Of a DNA stretch of 64,000 bases, positions 1-11,305 are shown one piece after another. The translations under genes were made by a program, and so were the position numbers. The notes beneath the pieces are model-generated. The model searched no databases. It worked only from the letters and a program-made list of their open reading frames with translations, and had not been told where the DNA came from. Where the stretch lies: positions 248,001 to 312,000 of the forward strand of contig MU867091.1 of the NCBI GenBank assembly GCA_033725935.1, given 5' to 3'. Within the stretch, counting starts at the first letter, position 1. The number at the start of each line of letters is the position of its first letter. The stretch comes from Cladorrhinum sp. PSN259. Lineage: Eukaryota; Ascomycota; Sordariomycetes; Sordariales; Podosporaceae.

Positions 1-1
1 C

Positions 2-3000
2 CCTTTCGCTGCCATTTCTGAGCAAGGTCGTCAAATCGATGGCATTGACTCCAAGTCGGAGCTTGCACACCGCATCATGCTTACCAATCTCATCCGTCTC
101 CTCGGTAACGTCAAGGCTCAGAAGGCCACTCGTGGATTCGAGACCCGCCCTGCTCAGGTTATTCTGCCCCTTTCCCCCAACCACGGTACTTTCGGCAGTG
201 ATGGTCTGTACTCTGAGTCCAAGCTTGGTCTTGAGACGCTCTTCAACCGCTGGTATGCCGAGGATTGGGCCAACTACCTCACCATCTGCGGTGCCATCAT
301 TGGCTGGACCCGCGGCACTGGTCTGATGGCTGGCAACAACATGGTGGCTGAGGCTGTTGAGAACTTTGGCGTTCGCACTTTCTCTCAGCAGGAGATGGCT
401 TTCAACCTTCTCGGCTTGATGACACCCACTGTCGTTGACCTCTGCCAGAACGAACCTATTTTCGCCGATTTGAACGGTGGTCTCCAGTTCATCCCCAACC
501 TCAATGAGGTCATGACCAAGCAGCGCAAGTCGCTCACCGAGACTAGCGAGATCCGTCGTGCCGTCACCAAGGAGACCTCTATCGAGAACAAGGTCGTCAA
601 CGGTGAGGACTCCGAGGTTCTTTACAAGAAGAAGGTTATCGAGCCCCGCGCCAACATCACCCTTGACTTCCCTACCCTCCCTGACTGGAAGAAAGAGGTC
701 GCCCCTCTCAATGAGAACCTCAAGGGTATGGTTGACCTTGACAGAGTTGTGGTCGTTGCTGGTTTCGCTGAAGTCGGCCCATGGGGCAACTCTCGTACCA
801 GATGGGAGATGGAAGCCTATGGCGAGTTCTCCCTTGAGGGCTGCATCGAGATGGCTTGGATCATGGGTCTCATCAAGAACCACAACGGTCCCATCAAGGG
901 CAAGCCTTACTCTGGCTGGGTTGACAGCAAGACTGGTGAGCCTGTTGATGACAAGGACATCAAGCCCAAGTACGAGAAGTACATTCTCGAGCATTCCGGT
1001 ATCCGTCTGATCGAGCCCGAGCTCTTTGAAGGATATGACCCCAACAAGAAGCAGCTGCTCCATGAGGTCGTTATCCAGGAGGATCTTGATCCCTTCCAGG
1101 CTTCCAAGGATACCGCCGAGGAGTTCAAGCGTGAGCATGGTGACAAAGTTGACATCTTTGAGATTCCTGAGACTGGTGAGTACACCGTGCGCATGAAGAA
1201 GGGTGCTTCCCTCTGGATCCCCAAGGCGTTGAGATTCGACCGCCTCGTCGCCGGTCAGATCCCTACCGGCTGGGACGCCAAGCGATACGGTATTCCCGAA
1301 GACATCATCTCTCAAGTCGATCCCACCGCCTTGTTCGTTCTTGTCTCTACTGTTGAGGCTCTCCTCTCTGCCGGTATCACCGATCCCTACGAGTTCTACA
1401 AGTACGTCCACGTTTCGGAGGTTGGCAACTGCGTCGGCTCAGGTATGGGTGGTGCCGCCGCTCTCCGTGGCATGCACCGTGATCGCTTCCTCGACAAGCC
1501 GCTCCAGAACGATATTCTCCAGGAGTCTTTCATCAACACCATGGCTGCTTGGGTGAATATGTTGCTCATCTCTTCGTCTGGTCCCATCAAGACTCCTGTC
1601 GGTGCTTGCGCGACCGCTGTCGAATCCGTTGATATTGGTTACGAGACTATCATGGAGGGCAAGGCCCGCATCTGCTTCGTTGGTGGTTTCGACGACTTTG
1701 GTGAGGAGGGCTCTTATGAGTTCGCCAACATGAAGGCCACCAGCAACGCCGTTGACGAGTTTGCCCACGGCCGCACACCCAAGGAGATGTCTAGGCCTAC
1801 CACCACGACCAGAAATGGCTTCATGGAGTCCCAGGGTTGCGGTGTCCAGGTCATCATGACTGCTAAGCTCGCTCTTGAGATGGGTGTCCCCATCCACGGT
1901 ATCCTCGCCCTCACCACCACTGCCTCTGACAAGATTGGTCGCTCAGTTCCTGCTCCTGGCCAAGGTGTCCTCACCACCGCCCGTGAGCACGCTGGCAAGT
2001 TCTCTTCTCCCCTGCTTGACATCAAGTATAGGAGACGCCAGATCGACCGCCGCACCAAGCAGATCACCAACGACAAGGAGGCCGAACTCCAGTACCTCGC
2101 TGATGAGGCCGAGGCTCTCAAGGCTGAAGGCCGCTCACCAAGAGAGATTGAGGAGTATGTTGCCGACCGGGCAAGACATCTTGAGAAGGAGAGCGAGAGA
2201 CAGATCCGTGAAGTCCTTCGCAGCTACGGCAACAACTTCTGGAAGCAGGATCCCAGCATTGCTCCTCTTCGTGGTGCTTTGGCTACTTGGGGTCTTACCA
2301 TTGATGATCTCGGTGTTGCTTCCTTCCACGGCACGTCTACCAAGGCCAACGACAAGAACGAGTCCTCTGTCATTTGCCAGCAGCTCGAACATCTCGGCCG
2401 CAAGAAGGGTAATGCAGTCCTTGGTATCTTCCAGAAGTACCTCACTGGCCACCCCAAGGGTGCTGCTGGTGCCTGGATGATGAACGGCTGCTTGCAGGTT
2501 CTCAATACTGGTCTCGTACCAGGTAACCGCAACGCCGACAATGTCGACCAGGTCATGGAGAAGTTTGACTACATTGTCTACCCCAGCCGCACTCTCCAGA
2601 CTGACGGCATCAAGGCCTTCTCGGTCACCTCTTTCGGTTTCGGTCAGAAGGGTGCTCAGGCGATCGGTGTCCACCCCAAGTACCTCTATGCTACCTTGGA
2701 TGAGGAGACCTTCAATGCGTACAAGGTCAAGGTTGAGGCCCGCCAGAAGAAGGCGTACCGGTACTTCCACAACGGTCTTATCAACAACTCCCTGTTTGTC
2801 GCCAAGGACAAGTCACCATACACCGATGAACAGCTCAGCTCGGTGCTCCTCAATCCCGATGCCCGTGTTACCGAGGACAAGAAGACTGGTCAGTTGACCT
2901 ACCCTGTCGACTTCATGAAGCTGTCCGAGAAGACTGCTTCGCCTGCTGAGCACAAGGGGACGTTGGAGACGGTGATTGGACGGGAAGCACGGAGACTGGA

Positions 3001-3442
3001 GAACATCAGCACCCGAGTGGGGTTTGATGTGGAGGATATCTCATCCATCAATACGGAGAATGATACCTTCCTTGACCGCAACTTTACCGAGGCCGAGATG
3101 AAGTACTGCTTCGCATCGGCAACCGGAAGGTCACCACAAAAGGCATTTGCTGGGCGATGGAGCGCAAAGGAGGCAGTGTTCAAGGCTCTGGGTGTGCCAA
3201 GCCAAGGAGCCGGCGCTGCGGTGAAAGACATTGAGATTCTTTCCGATAAGAACGGCGCACCTACAGTTAAAGTATGTTTACCCCCTTTTTCACTCTCTTT
3301 GCATTTTAACAGTGAACTGACCTTTCGATAGCTGCACGGTGCCGCGCAAGAGCTTGCCAAGAAGGCGGGTATCAAGAGCATCAACGTTTCGATTTCGTAT
3401 ACGCATAGCCATGCTGCTGCTATTGCCACGGCGCAATTGTAG
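2..3442 (+). CDS. fas2: Fatty acid synthase subunit alpha, 3' part (partial at the left edge)
   Basis: This is the C-terminal 1,126 residues of the fungal type I fatty acid synthase alpha chain, which works in the cytosol with the beta chain to make palmitoyl/stearoyl-CoA. Codons are read from base 2 with no start, so the acyl-carrier domain and part of the ketoreductase domain lie outside the window. The visible order is the end of the ketoreductase, then the ketosynthase, then the phosphopantetheinyl transferase. The ketosynthase has its nucleophile in GACATAVES (TGC at 1607-1609, residue 536 of the partial protein) and histidines in SFHGTSTK and YLTGHPKGA. The transferase domain shows VGFDVEDISS and WSAKEAVFKALG, which activates the carrier domain. 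One intron, 3272-3331 (60 nt, phase 0), splits the transferase; the last exon, 3332-3442, ends in SHAAAIATAQL. The family assignment is very secure. Confidence 0.97.
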
Positions 3443-4371
3443 ATGGTTTTCTAGTTTGGGTTAATGGGAAAAAAGGAGGGGAAAATGCGGACAATGATTG
3501 GTGGGACATGAGCTGTATAGAATTATGTTTTGTAATTGCGGATTGACGAATTGCTCGAATGATACAATGTATATCAGCGGGTTTTATACATAGGTACACG
3601 CTCAAGGAAATTGGGGGAGTTGTAGGGTGTCTGGAATTTAGAAAGAGCAAAACTTATAATGCCGTCTCATCTTCTCCCGGCCTCATCTGAACTTTTTAAC
3701 CCAACAAGTCAAATGTCCGTGCCCCTGTCAGTGTCAAATGCCGAAGTGCTTGTCAACGTTCCTGTCGATCTGAAGCTACACCCCGCCATCCGAGCTCCCA
3801 GCAAGCTCCCACACTCCCAAGCAGTCGGTTTATACTAAGTTTGTTTGATGGCAGCTTCCTTTTGAGGCTCTAGTGTTGGCCAAGAACACGCGGCGCTCCG
3901 AAACAAACAGCACACTGAGCACAGACGAAACAAGGACGCGGGTCGCCGCGGGGCGGGGCACTTCGGCGGCTGCCGGCGTTGGCCGAGATCCGCTATGCCT
4001 TGTTGATCTATTTGCCAAGAGATGCGGGAGTCCAACACAGCAAGATAAGCGGCGGATGACGGATGGTTGAACTCGAGTTTGTTTTGTTAGACTTGTTTTC
4101 GAAAGAAGAACAGATAAGTTTGCTGTGTTTTCCTTGTTTACTCTTTTTTGGGGGTTTCCATTCGACTTGTGGGAAACCCATCTGTTTTGCCTGTGGTCAC
4201 ACGAGACAGATTAAAGAAACAAGACCCCTCGGGCTTTTCGGCTGCCCAACCACCACGGACTATCTACGGATTTATTTTCATACAAGACGAATGTTACTTT
4301 GCAATTGACGGCTCTCTCACTAAACCCGAATCCAACCGCGGACTTGAGAATACCCGAATTCTAGAGGCAAG
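3443..4371. other. Intergenic region between FAS2 and guanine deaminase
   Basis: About 930 bases without a supported gene. The left part is the 3' flank of the FAS gene. The right part is the promoter and leader of the guanine deaminase and includes two GATAAG motifs. The short open frames here have no recognisable composition or start context. Confidence 0.7.
4044..4118 (+). promoter_or_regulatory. Two GATAAG (AreA/NIT2-type) sites upstream of guanine deaminase
   Basis: GATAAG occurs at 4044-4049 and 4113-4118, about 255-330 bases before the guanine deaminase ATG. Fungal nitrogen regulators of the AreA/NIT2 GATA-factor family bind HGATAR, often as closely spaced pairs, in promoters of purine-catabolic genes. 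The motifs are seen directly; their function is inferred. Confidence 0.4.
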
Positions 4372-5790
4372 ATGGCACCCAACAACAAACACCAGATCTT
4401 TTTGGGGACCTTCATTCACTCCGCCTCCCTCACCGCACTCAAATATCTGCACAACACAGCCGTCGCAGTCTCCTCGGACGGCATCATAGTCGCCATCGAG
4501 CCAGAATGCGACATCCAAAAAGTCAAGTCCGTCGTGGTCCCCAAGCTCGGCTGGGACTCTGGTCCCACGTCGGTTGAGATTTTGGACGTTTCTGCTTCTT
4601 CCTCGCAGTTCTTCTTTCCAGGATTCATCGACACCCACCTGCACGCATCCCAATACCCCAACGTCGGCATTTTTGGCTCCTCAACCCTGCTGGATTGGCT
4701 AAACACTTATACCTTCCCCCTCGAAGCTTCGCTCGCCGACACGACCAAGGCCAAGCGAGTTTACACCCGCGTGATCCGCAAGACGCTGTCCCACGGAACG
4801 ACAACGGCAGCATACTACGCAACCATTTCCGTGCCGTCAACTAATCTCCTAGCCGATCTCTGCGTGGAAGCAGGCCAGCGGGCACTGGTAGGAAGGGTGT
4901 GCATGGACCAGTTAGGTCCAGACAATTACCTCGACGAATCGCCGGAGCAGTCACTCGAAGCGACCAAGGACTGCATAGCGCACATTGCTTCGCTGAATCA
5001 AACCCTCGTCAGGCCGGTCATTACGCCGCGTTTCGCGCCTGCCTGTTCGTTCCCTTTGCTCAAGATGTTGGGCGATCTGGCGGCGGAGACGCAGTTACCT
5101 GTTCAGACTCACATCTCCGAGAACAAGAACGAGATCAAGCTCGTCAAGGAACTGTTCCCCACAAGTGGGACGGGAGCGAAGGATGATTCTTATGCAGCTG
5201 TTTACGACGCTGCGGGGTTGCTGAACGACAAGATGATTCTGGCTCATGCGGTTCACTTGACCGAGTCCGAAGCGGACTTGATCGCCAGGAGGAAAGCGAA
5301 GGTGTCGCACTGTCCCTGTTCGAATTCTGCTATTACCAGTGGAGCAGCTAAAGTGAGATGGCTACTGGAGAAGGGGATCGTGACGGGGTTGGGGACTGAT
5401 ATGAGCGGCGGTTACTCCCCGAGTGTGTTGGAAGCTGCCAGGCATGCGGTTCTTGTCAGTAGACATGTGGCTATGGGAGGGGATGAGGAGGCCAAGTTGA
5501 GTGTGGAGGAGGTTTTGTACCTTGCTACGCGGGGAGGTGCCGAGGTTGTTGGACTGGAAAAGGTTGTGGGTGCGTTTGAGGTTGGGAGGGAGTGGGATGC
5601 GCAGCTGGTTGGTTTGGGGGTTGTTGATGAGCAAGGGTTGCAAGGTGAGGGACAGGATGAGGAAGGAAATGTTGATGTTTTTGGATGGGAGACTTGGAAC
5701 GAGAAGGTGGCCAAGTGGGTGTATAACGGGGATGATAGGAACACGAGGAAGGTTTGGGTTAAGGGGAGGTTGGTTCATGAGAGGAGGTAG
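4372..5790 (+). CDS. Guanine deaminase (guanine aminohydrolase)
   Basis: This intronless gene encodes 472 residues of an amidohydrolase-superfamily enzyme that hydrolyses guanine to xanthine and ammonia, feeding purine catabolism in the cytosol. The first zinc-binding motif is PGFIDTHLHASQYPN (His89 and His91). QTHISENKNEI supplies a further metal histidine, HAVHLTESE the next, and GLGTDMSGGYSPS the late metal-site aspartate. The run RPVITPRFAPACS is characteristic of guanine deaminases as opposed to other amidohydrolases. The length fits the family (about 450-500). The ATG at 4372 follows a purine-rich context and is the first in frame. Two GATAAG motifs lie upstream. The last 60 residues are less conserved in appearance. 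Confidence 0.94.
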   Translation: MAPNNKHQIFLGTFIHSASLTALKYLHNTAVAVSSDGIIVAIEPECDIQKVKSVVVPKLGWDSGPTSVEILDVSASSSQFFFPGFIDTHLHASQYPNVGIFGSSTLLDWLNTYTFPLEASLADTTKAKRVYTRVIRKTLSHGTTTAAYYATISVPSTNLLADLCVEAGQRALVGRVCMDQLGPDNYLDESPEQSLEATKDCIAHIASLNQTLVRPVITPRFAPACSFPLLKMLGDLAAETQLPVQTHISENKNEIKLVKELFPTSGTGAKDDSYAAVYDAAGLLNDKMILAHAVHLTESEADLIARRKAKVSHCPCSNSAITSGAAKVRWLLEKGIVTGLGTDMSGGYSPSVLEAARHAVLVSRHVAMGGDEEAKLSVEEVLYLATRGGAEVVGLEKVVGAFEVGREWDAQLVGLGVVDEQGLQGEGQDEEGNVDVFGWETWNEKVAKWVYNGDDRNTRKVWVKGRLVHERR

Positions 5791-6542
5791 AAGACATGAT
5801 CGTGGTGGTTTAGTTTGGAGGCAGCAATGCAATGATTTGAAATTAATCAAGTCCATCGGCGTTCACAGTTCTCGGTTTGCCAGTTTGCTGTTGACTGCCG
5901 GGCAGGCCATGAGGTATCTCACCGGTCCATTGTCAGCTGTCATGTTATTCTGATACAAGATCCCAGTTCTGGCCTATATGATTCCCCCTTTGGAAATCCC
6001 CTAGCAGCGAAATAGCTAACAACCATCCATGTGTCCGAAGGCTCTGCTCGGTAGTATAGTGTGCATTGCGCCAGATTTGAAAAAAAAAAATTATGAAAGA
6101 AATGAAAGAAAGAAAGATAAAAGAACAATTAGAGCCAATAAGAAAGATAAAAGAACAATTAGAGCCAATAAGAAAGTGCAGAACGATAAGAACAACAGCC
6201 TGGTTGTCTGAGACGAATCTGGGCTGACAAAATTTCCTTTTTCGTTTGTAATCCTGAGCTGGGGCGAGCTGTGACTGGTTTGTCCAGAGCTTTCCCTGAT
6301 TCTCCCCTGAGCTAAGGTGATCGATCCTATACGCCGTCGCTGCACGGCCTCAGAGGCCCGTTTTCTGTCCACCCTGGCTAAATTTTCCTGTCGATGGAAA
6401 TTAGATGACGCATAATCTGTAGAAATGGTCCCCCAAGTAATTTGTAGAATTATAAACACGCACGTAGTAGAAATTATGGGGTGGCAGTGACTGGTGAGCA
6501 CAACGTATCACCTCTCATACCTATATCCTTTTTTTTTTTACC
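5791..6542. other. Intergenic region between convergent genes
   Basis: This stretch holds the 3' flanks of the guanine deaminase (plus strand) and the membrane protein gene (minus strand). It contains a purine-rich 30-base tandem repeat and no supported gene. Confidence 0.7.
6111..6176. repeat. 30-bp direct tandem repeat, about 2.2 copies
   Basis: The bases at 6111-6140 are repeated exactly at 6141-6170, followed by the first six bases of a third copy. The unit is A-rich (it contains GATAAAAGAACAATTAGAGC). It lies between convergent genes and probably arose by slippage or local duplication. Confidence 0.9.
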
Positions 6543-8583
6543 TTATTCCTCGTCATTTTCGGCCTCAGAATCCTCGAGACGCTTCCCCTCAACGCTCCAA
6601 TCGTTGGTAATGAAAGCCCTAGCTGCGCTCTCGCCCGTATCTGGAAGCCCGAATCGAATCCTCCGAGTGCTGATCAACTCCAAGACGCCGTCGCTCCCAG
6701 AAGCCAATGCTCGAATCTTGGTCAGCACCCCACGCGGTTCTTTGACCTTGCTCACCAACATGACGCTTAGGTCATGCTCTTCAACACTTTTGCCGACGCC
6801 TTTCTCTGGCAACTCTTCATCTTCCCCCTCTGGACACCCCGGGTATCTTGAGATCAGATCGATCTCAGGGAACTTGCTCGCAGTCGGAGTTCCTCTTCCG
6901 ACAATGCATGCCAATGCGAGGAGGGCCATGGCCCAAACGCCGAGGAATAGGGAAACGGCCCCGTACACCCTGAGAACCCACGGGTCTGCCATAGCTCGGT
7001 AATGAGCGCTGACGACGGTGGCGGTGGTGTTCAGCTCTGGGGGGAAGGGAGCGCCGACGCCTAGATAAATCGCCCCCGTCGAGAACTGCAAAAATACAGA
7101 AATAAAGTTGCGGAGGATATCCAAAGGCAAAATGTCAAGCCCCGGAAAATACTTCTTGTAGTACCGCAGCCCGGTTCCCAGGGCGTAGTGGACGGCGTAT
7201 GTCGACGCGTTGTCGACCCAGTTCGGATGCGACGCGTTGACGGAGCGATCCATGGGCGCGAGAATCTTTGTAACGATTGGCATTACCTCGTTGGCGGTAA
7301 TTTTGGTAAGCTTAGGGCTGGATAGCTTGTCTACCGACAGGATGCTGAAGTTGGCTCCGCTGTACGCCGTCGTGGCCAAGCGGTTCTGCATGGTGACTGC
7401 CGTGATCTGGTCTATGTCATCTTGCCATGTCGTGTTTGTAAAACAAGACTTGGCGAACCAGATTTCAAATGGGCAGACGCTCCACCCTGGACGCCGGAGC
7501 AAGTCAGCGCACGCCTCTCTCGAATAGGGCATCTCGCCCTTGCTAGGACTCACCAGCAATGAGGTCCGTCCCATGGTTGGCCAAACAGATATACAGTCCC
7601 TCGTCCTCGGTTTGCCCGACAGCAACGCAGTCAGATTCCCTGTTGAAGGTCCACCCACTCGGAGGGGCGTGGAACTCCAAGTGATAGCCGGGTGCATTCT
7701 GGACGCGAATGGCGGTTTCGCTGTCCCACGGAATCTCGGTATCCCCGATAAGGCGCTGGTCTGTTGTGTGTCGGTCTCGGACGTAAGCTGCGCCACCAGG
7801 GAGAAAGAACGACCGGCACTCAGGACCACTGCACGAAATTGGCTGGATCGGTATTGCGAATCGGTTGTCGGACAGAAGGCCATAGGTGAAGCAGAGCCAG
7901 AAGAAGTTGGCCACCCAGGCCGGAATTGGAGACTTTACAAACTGGTCAACCAGTTCTGGAGTGAGCGGGGCTACACCAGCATAGACCGTTCTCTCTGGGA
8001 GGCCTGTTGGCGTGTATACATATCTGAAGTCTAGGTTACCTATGGCGCAAGGGTGTTAGGTTGTAGGGGGCAGTCGAACTGGTGGGAATCGATCCACTTA
8101 CTTGTCAAGACAATTCCAAGAGCCCAGGCCAGGCCCATGAACGATAGCCTGGCGGTGATTAGTGAGGGCTGATAGATGGCTGGTGGCAAGCAGCATGGCA
8201 AACCTCTTGGCACAGTAAAACAAGTGAATGCCGGGACGCGGAAGCAGCATCAGAGAAGCAACAGCCATTGGCCCTGCCGCTCTGCTCAGCGCGAGGAACG
8301 AGCCTAGGGGTAGTCCCTGGCTTTGTCTCGACGCGAGAGCCCATCGCCAGGCCTCGAGAGCGGTGATCATCTGATCCCATATCAAAAACGCGACGATGTG
8401 CGCAAAGATGTTGACTACGAGGATGGTCCGGCCAGGTGGCAGCCGGAGGTAAGGCGGCGGTGACGCTTCATCAATCAGCATCACTTTGACGTACATGTAG
8501 GATGCAAAGGTTATAAATAGAGAAAATATGGCATAGAGCCACGATGCCCATTTTGACTTGAAGTTGTCAAAGATTCGGCCCAT
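6543..8583 (-). CDS. Polytopic membrane protein of unknown function
   Basis: The spliced model gives 618 residues from four exons: 8583-8204, 8148-8102, 8039-7554 and 7486-6543. The introns are 8149-8203 (CTAAT branch motif before CAG), 8040-8101 (GTAAGT donor) and 7487-7553 (GTGAGT donor), and the frame is kept throughout. The ATG at 8583 is the first in-frame one; upstream the frame stays open only from a TTG. The N-terminal third has several hydrophobic segments (WLYAIFSLFITFASYMYV, TILVVNIFAHIVAFLIW, GLAWALGIVLT). A larger, possibly extracytosolic domain with NTT/NAS sequons follows, then a last membrane span near residues 475-500 (AVSLFLGVWAMALLALACIV) and an acidic tail of about 118 residues. 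I do not recognise a named family; it looks like a fungus-specific membrane protein. Confidence 0.72.
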
Positions 8584-10435
8584 GTTTGTCAAGTTCGAAT
8601 CGTGGCGGTATCCGAAAGGGCTGGTGGGAAAGTAAACGAACTTGGGGAATAAAACGGTCAAGACGCACGGCACAGGTGGGCTGGGAAAGATAAGGATAAT
8701 TTCCTCAAGGCTTTCGCTCGCTATTCTTTTAGCACGAGCATGGCGATGCCTGAGTGATGCCCTGACTGGCTGAGGGAGGGTGACACGACCTGCACTAATG
8801 CCCAACAAGCTCGCCAACAAGCTAGAAACATTTTTCTGCAACAGAGCCTTCTACCGATGACTAGGTATGTCATCCACCAGGCCCGACAGCGTGCATTCGT
8901 CCTCCACCCTCTGCACCATTTTGAGGCGCACTGCAGTGCTTTTTACACACGGCCGCCCCTCCGTCGCCCCCCCCCCCCCCCCCCCTCAATCCAGTTGAAG
9001 TAATCCAGCATGTTATAGCACAGCCTGCCGAAAATGGTACTTACCGTAGCCTGAGCAAAGATATGTCTTCTGTGCCTAGCCTTCGGCTTCCCAATCAGTC
9101 TGAACCAGATACTCTCTATATTTTCTTCCGAAATTGAAAGCCGTCAGAACTGTGCCCCATCTCTGTGGAACCAAAGCGAGGTCATTGGAATTTTGAAAGA
9201 TGAGCGAGGAAGGCATGGGCGTCAAATTTGAATCTTGGGCTCCAGTGTCATGAAGTTGACGGTGTTCATCCTCTTCATTTGGTACACTCGGTTTTGCCGT
9301 TGACAGCCTCAGATGTGAAACCCACAGTCTGGACCAATCTCACAATCGATCTATATTATTACTCATTTGAGGGGCTGACCGTTAGTCTAAACGCCCCGAA
9401 ACTCGGATATATCGGGCAGTTCCAATATCAGCCATATCGTCTTCAGCCGCATCATCGCTTCAGTGAGAGATGTTTGGCGTCTTCAACAAACCTCGAATAA
9501 TTTTCTATTTTGCATGTTTCAGAGGCCAAGAATATCCGCAGAATGTTCTTCGGCGAAGAGAAACTCCATTTCTAGCCATTACGCGGCACGGTATGTGGGC
9601 ATGCCTGGACGACCCACAGATTCTCTAGGGTTGTCGTCATGCCTCCTCCCGCTCCCGGCTTGGCATCAACAAAGATTGAGGCAGCCGACGTTTGTGAGCG
9701 GGGAATACTTTAGCGAAGAAAACGATTCTCCAAGAAATGCCATGTTGAAACATGATGCTTGAGATTATGAAAACGGTTACCAAGTGCCGACTTGGCTTGG
9801 TTTCCCTTGGTTTGTGGCTGCGTCGACACACCATCTCTACCCCTGTCGCTCGCTATCATATTGATTGAATCGACCAATCAACGTTGATCAAGAACGCCAA
9901 AATAGGCAGTGCTTACCACTCACAATTTCAGCTTCCCAAACTTTTCTTTTGGGCCCGACTTGCTCTCAGACCATCTCCGATAATCGCGTGAGTCGCGGTA
10001 GTTTCTGCAGTTTCTCAGCCTTCGGGGAGTTCCTCTTGGCTTTGCTTGCCTTGCCCTCTCATCCCTGCGGCCCTGGTGACAGTCACCAGTCTGGGCTTTT
10101 GGTGGTTCTGCTTGGCTTTGAGCTAGTGGTTCAGCCCCTAATCCTGATTTGTTCATGATTGCTTTGATCCTGGAAAGCGCCATGCAATCACAAGCCCTCG
10201 TCTGAGGGCGCCGCTGGCATTCTGTGGTGGTTGCGCATTGGCCTGACTGGGTACTGATCGGGTCCCGACCGCGAGACAGAGAGACGGCAGATGCAGATAA
10301 AGATGTGGTGGTTTCCCCTCCTCACTCCCGCTCTGTTTCCGTCACCTGTCATCTCTTCACCACCACCACCGACTGGAATAAGAGGCTTCTCTCACCTTGC
10401 ACCGACACACAATTACTACCACACACACCGCAAAC
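8584..10435. other. Long intergenic region between divergent genes
   Basis: About 1.85 kb between two divergently transcribed genes, so it should hold both promoters. It contains a run of 19 C (8967-8985). Short open frames at 9228-9500 and 9865-10158 have no convincing start or composition. I see no RNA gene or repeat family here. Confidence 0.6.
8967..8985. repeat. Homopolymer run of 19 C
   Basis: An uninterrupted C19 tract lies in the promoter-side gap upstream of the minus-strand membrane protein gene. Its exact length is uncertain because homopolymers are error-prone in sequencing. Confidence 0.85.
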
Positions 10436-11305
10436 ATGGCCAACAGTCAAGGTCTCGTGAAAACGGGTGTTCCACCCCAGCCTTTGTGGCTTCTTTACAT
10501 CAAGATCGCCATCATCGTCCTGTCTCTCATTACCTTGGGTCTCGCTGCCTGGGCTATTGACATGTTGGGTGGTTTCTATTGGTATGGCGGAAGTTATACT
10601 GGTACAGGTGGCATGGTTGTCTTTACGGTATGCATTGTTGTTCACGCTTGCTTTGCATCACTTTGACTGACTTCTTTTTTTTCTTTCAGAGCATCTGGAG
10701 TTTCATCGTCTACGGCGCAGCTGTTGTTCTTGAGCTTTGGGCACCCCATTTCTTTTTCCGTCTCGGTGCCCTGATTGGATACATCCTCCACATTATTTTC
10801 TGGCTGTCAGCTTGGGCTTGGTCCGCCAGCGCAGCCGCTTGGACGTCGTCTGGTAATTATGCGGCTGCCACTGGGGCATGCGCTGGTTTGGGTGCCCTCA
10901 TCTGGTGAGTTTTTTTTTGTTTTAGTTTCTCAGTTATTCCGTCTTACATCACTACGCCTTTTGAGCGAAGACCGGGGGGGGAAGAGAGCCAAGAGACGAA
11001 GTAACTGGGGTGAGGGGGTGTCATGAGATCACACCGTGGCAGTGTTCCCCCGCATGGAGGCACTGGGATCACCTCACCCATGGTTGAGTCAAAGCAAGCT
11101 TCTGTTTGAAAATACAAACCGCTAACAGTAAATTTTTTACAGGGTTCTCTCTATCGTGCATCTCGTTTTCTTCATTCGGGCTTCCCTTGCTGATCCCGAG
11201 GGTAACGGTGCTGGCCAAGCCGAGCTTGGGCAGGTCAAGCCCGCTGGTCAACAATACCCTGCTCAGCAGGCGTATCCCGCTCAGCAACCGTATGCTACTC
11301 AGTAA
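10436..11305 (+). CDS. MARVEL-domain membrane protein
   Basis: Three exons (10436-10627, 10690-10904, 11143-11305) give 189 residues. Intron 1 (62 nt) has a GTATGC donor. Intron 2 is unusually long for this window (238 nt), with a GTGAGT donor and a GCTAACA branch motif before TTTTTTACAG. Four hydrophobic segments fit the MARVEL fold: LLYIKIAIIVLSLITLGLAA, SIWSFIVYGAAVVLELWAPH, RLGALIGYILHIIFWLSAWA and the stretch from ATGACAGLGALIW into VLSIVHLVFFI. The cytosolic tail carries repeated YPAQQ-like units, as in many fungal MARVEL proteins of the plasma membrane or endosomes. The ATG at 10436 has a good context (caaacATGG). No specific biological role can be read from sequence. Confidence 0.85.

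Noticed and set aside
8584..8841. N-terminal extension of the minus-strand membrane protein
   Set aside because: The longer frame has no ATG (it opens at a TTG), and the ATG at 8583 has a good context.
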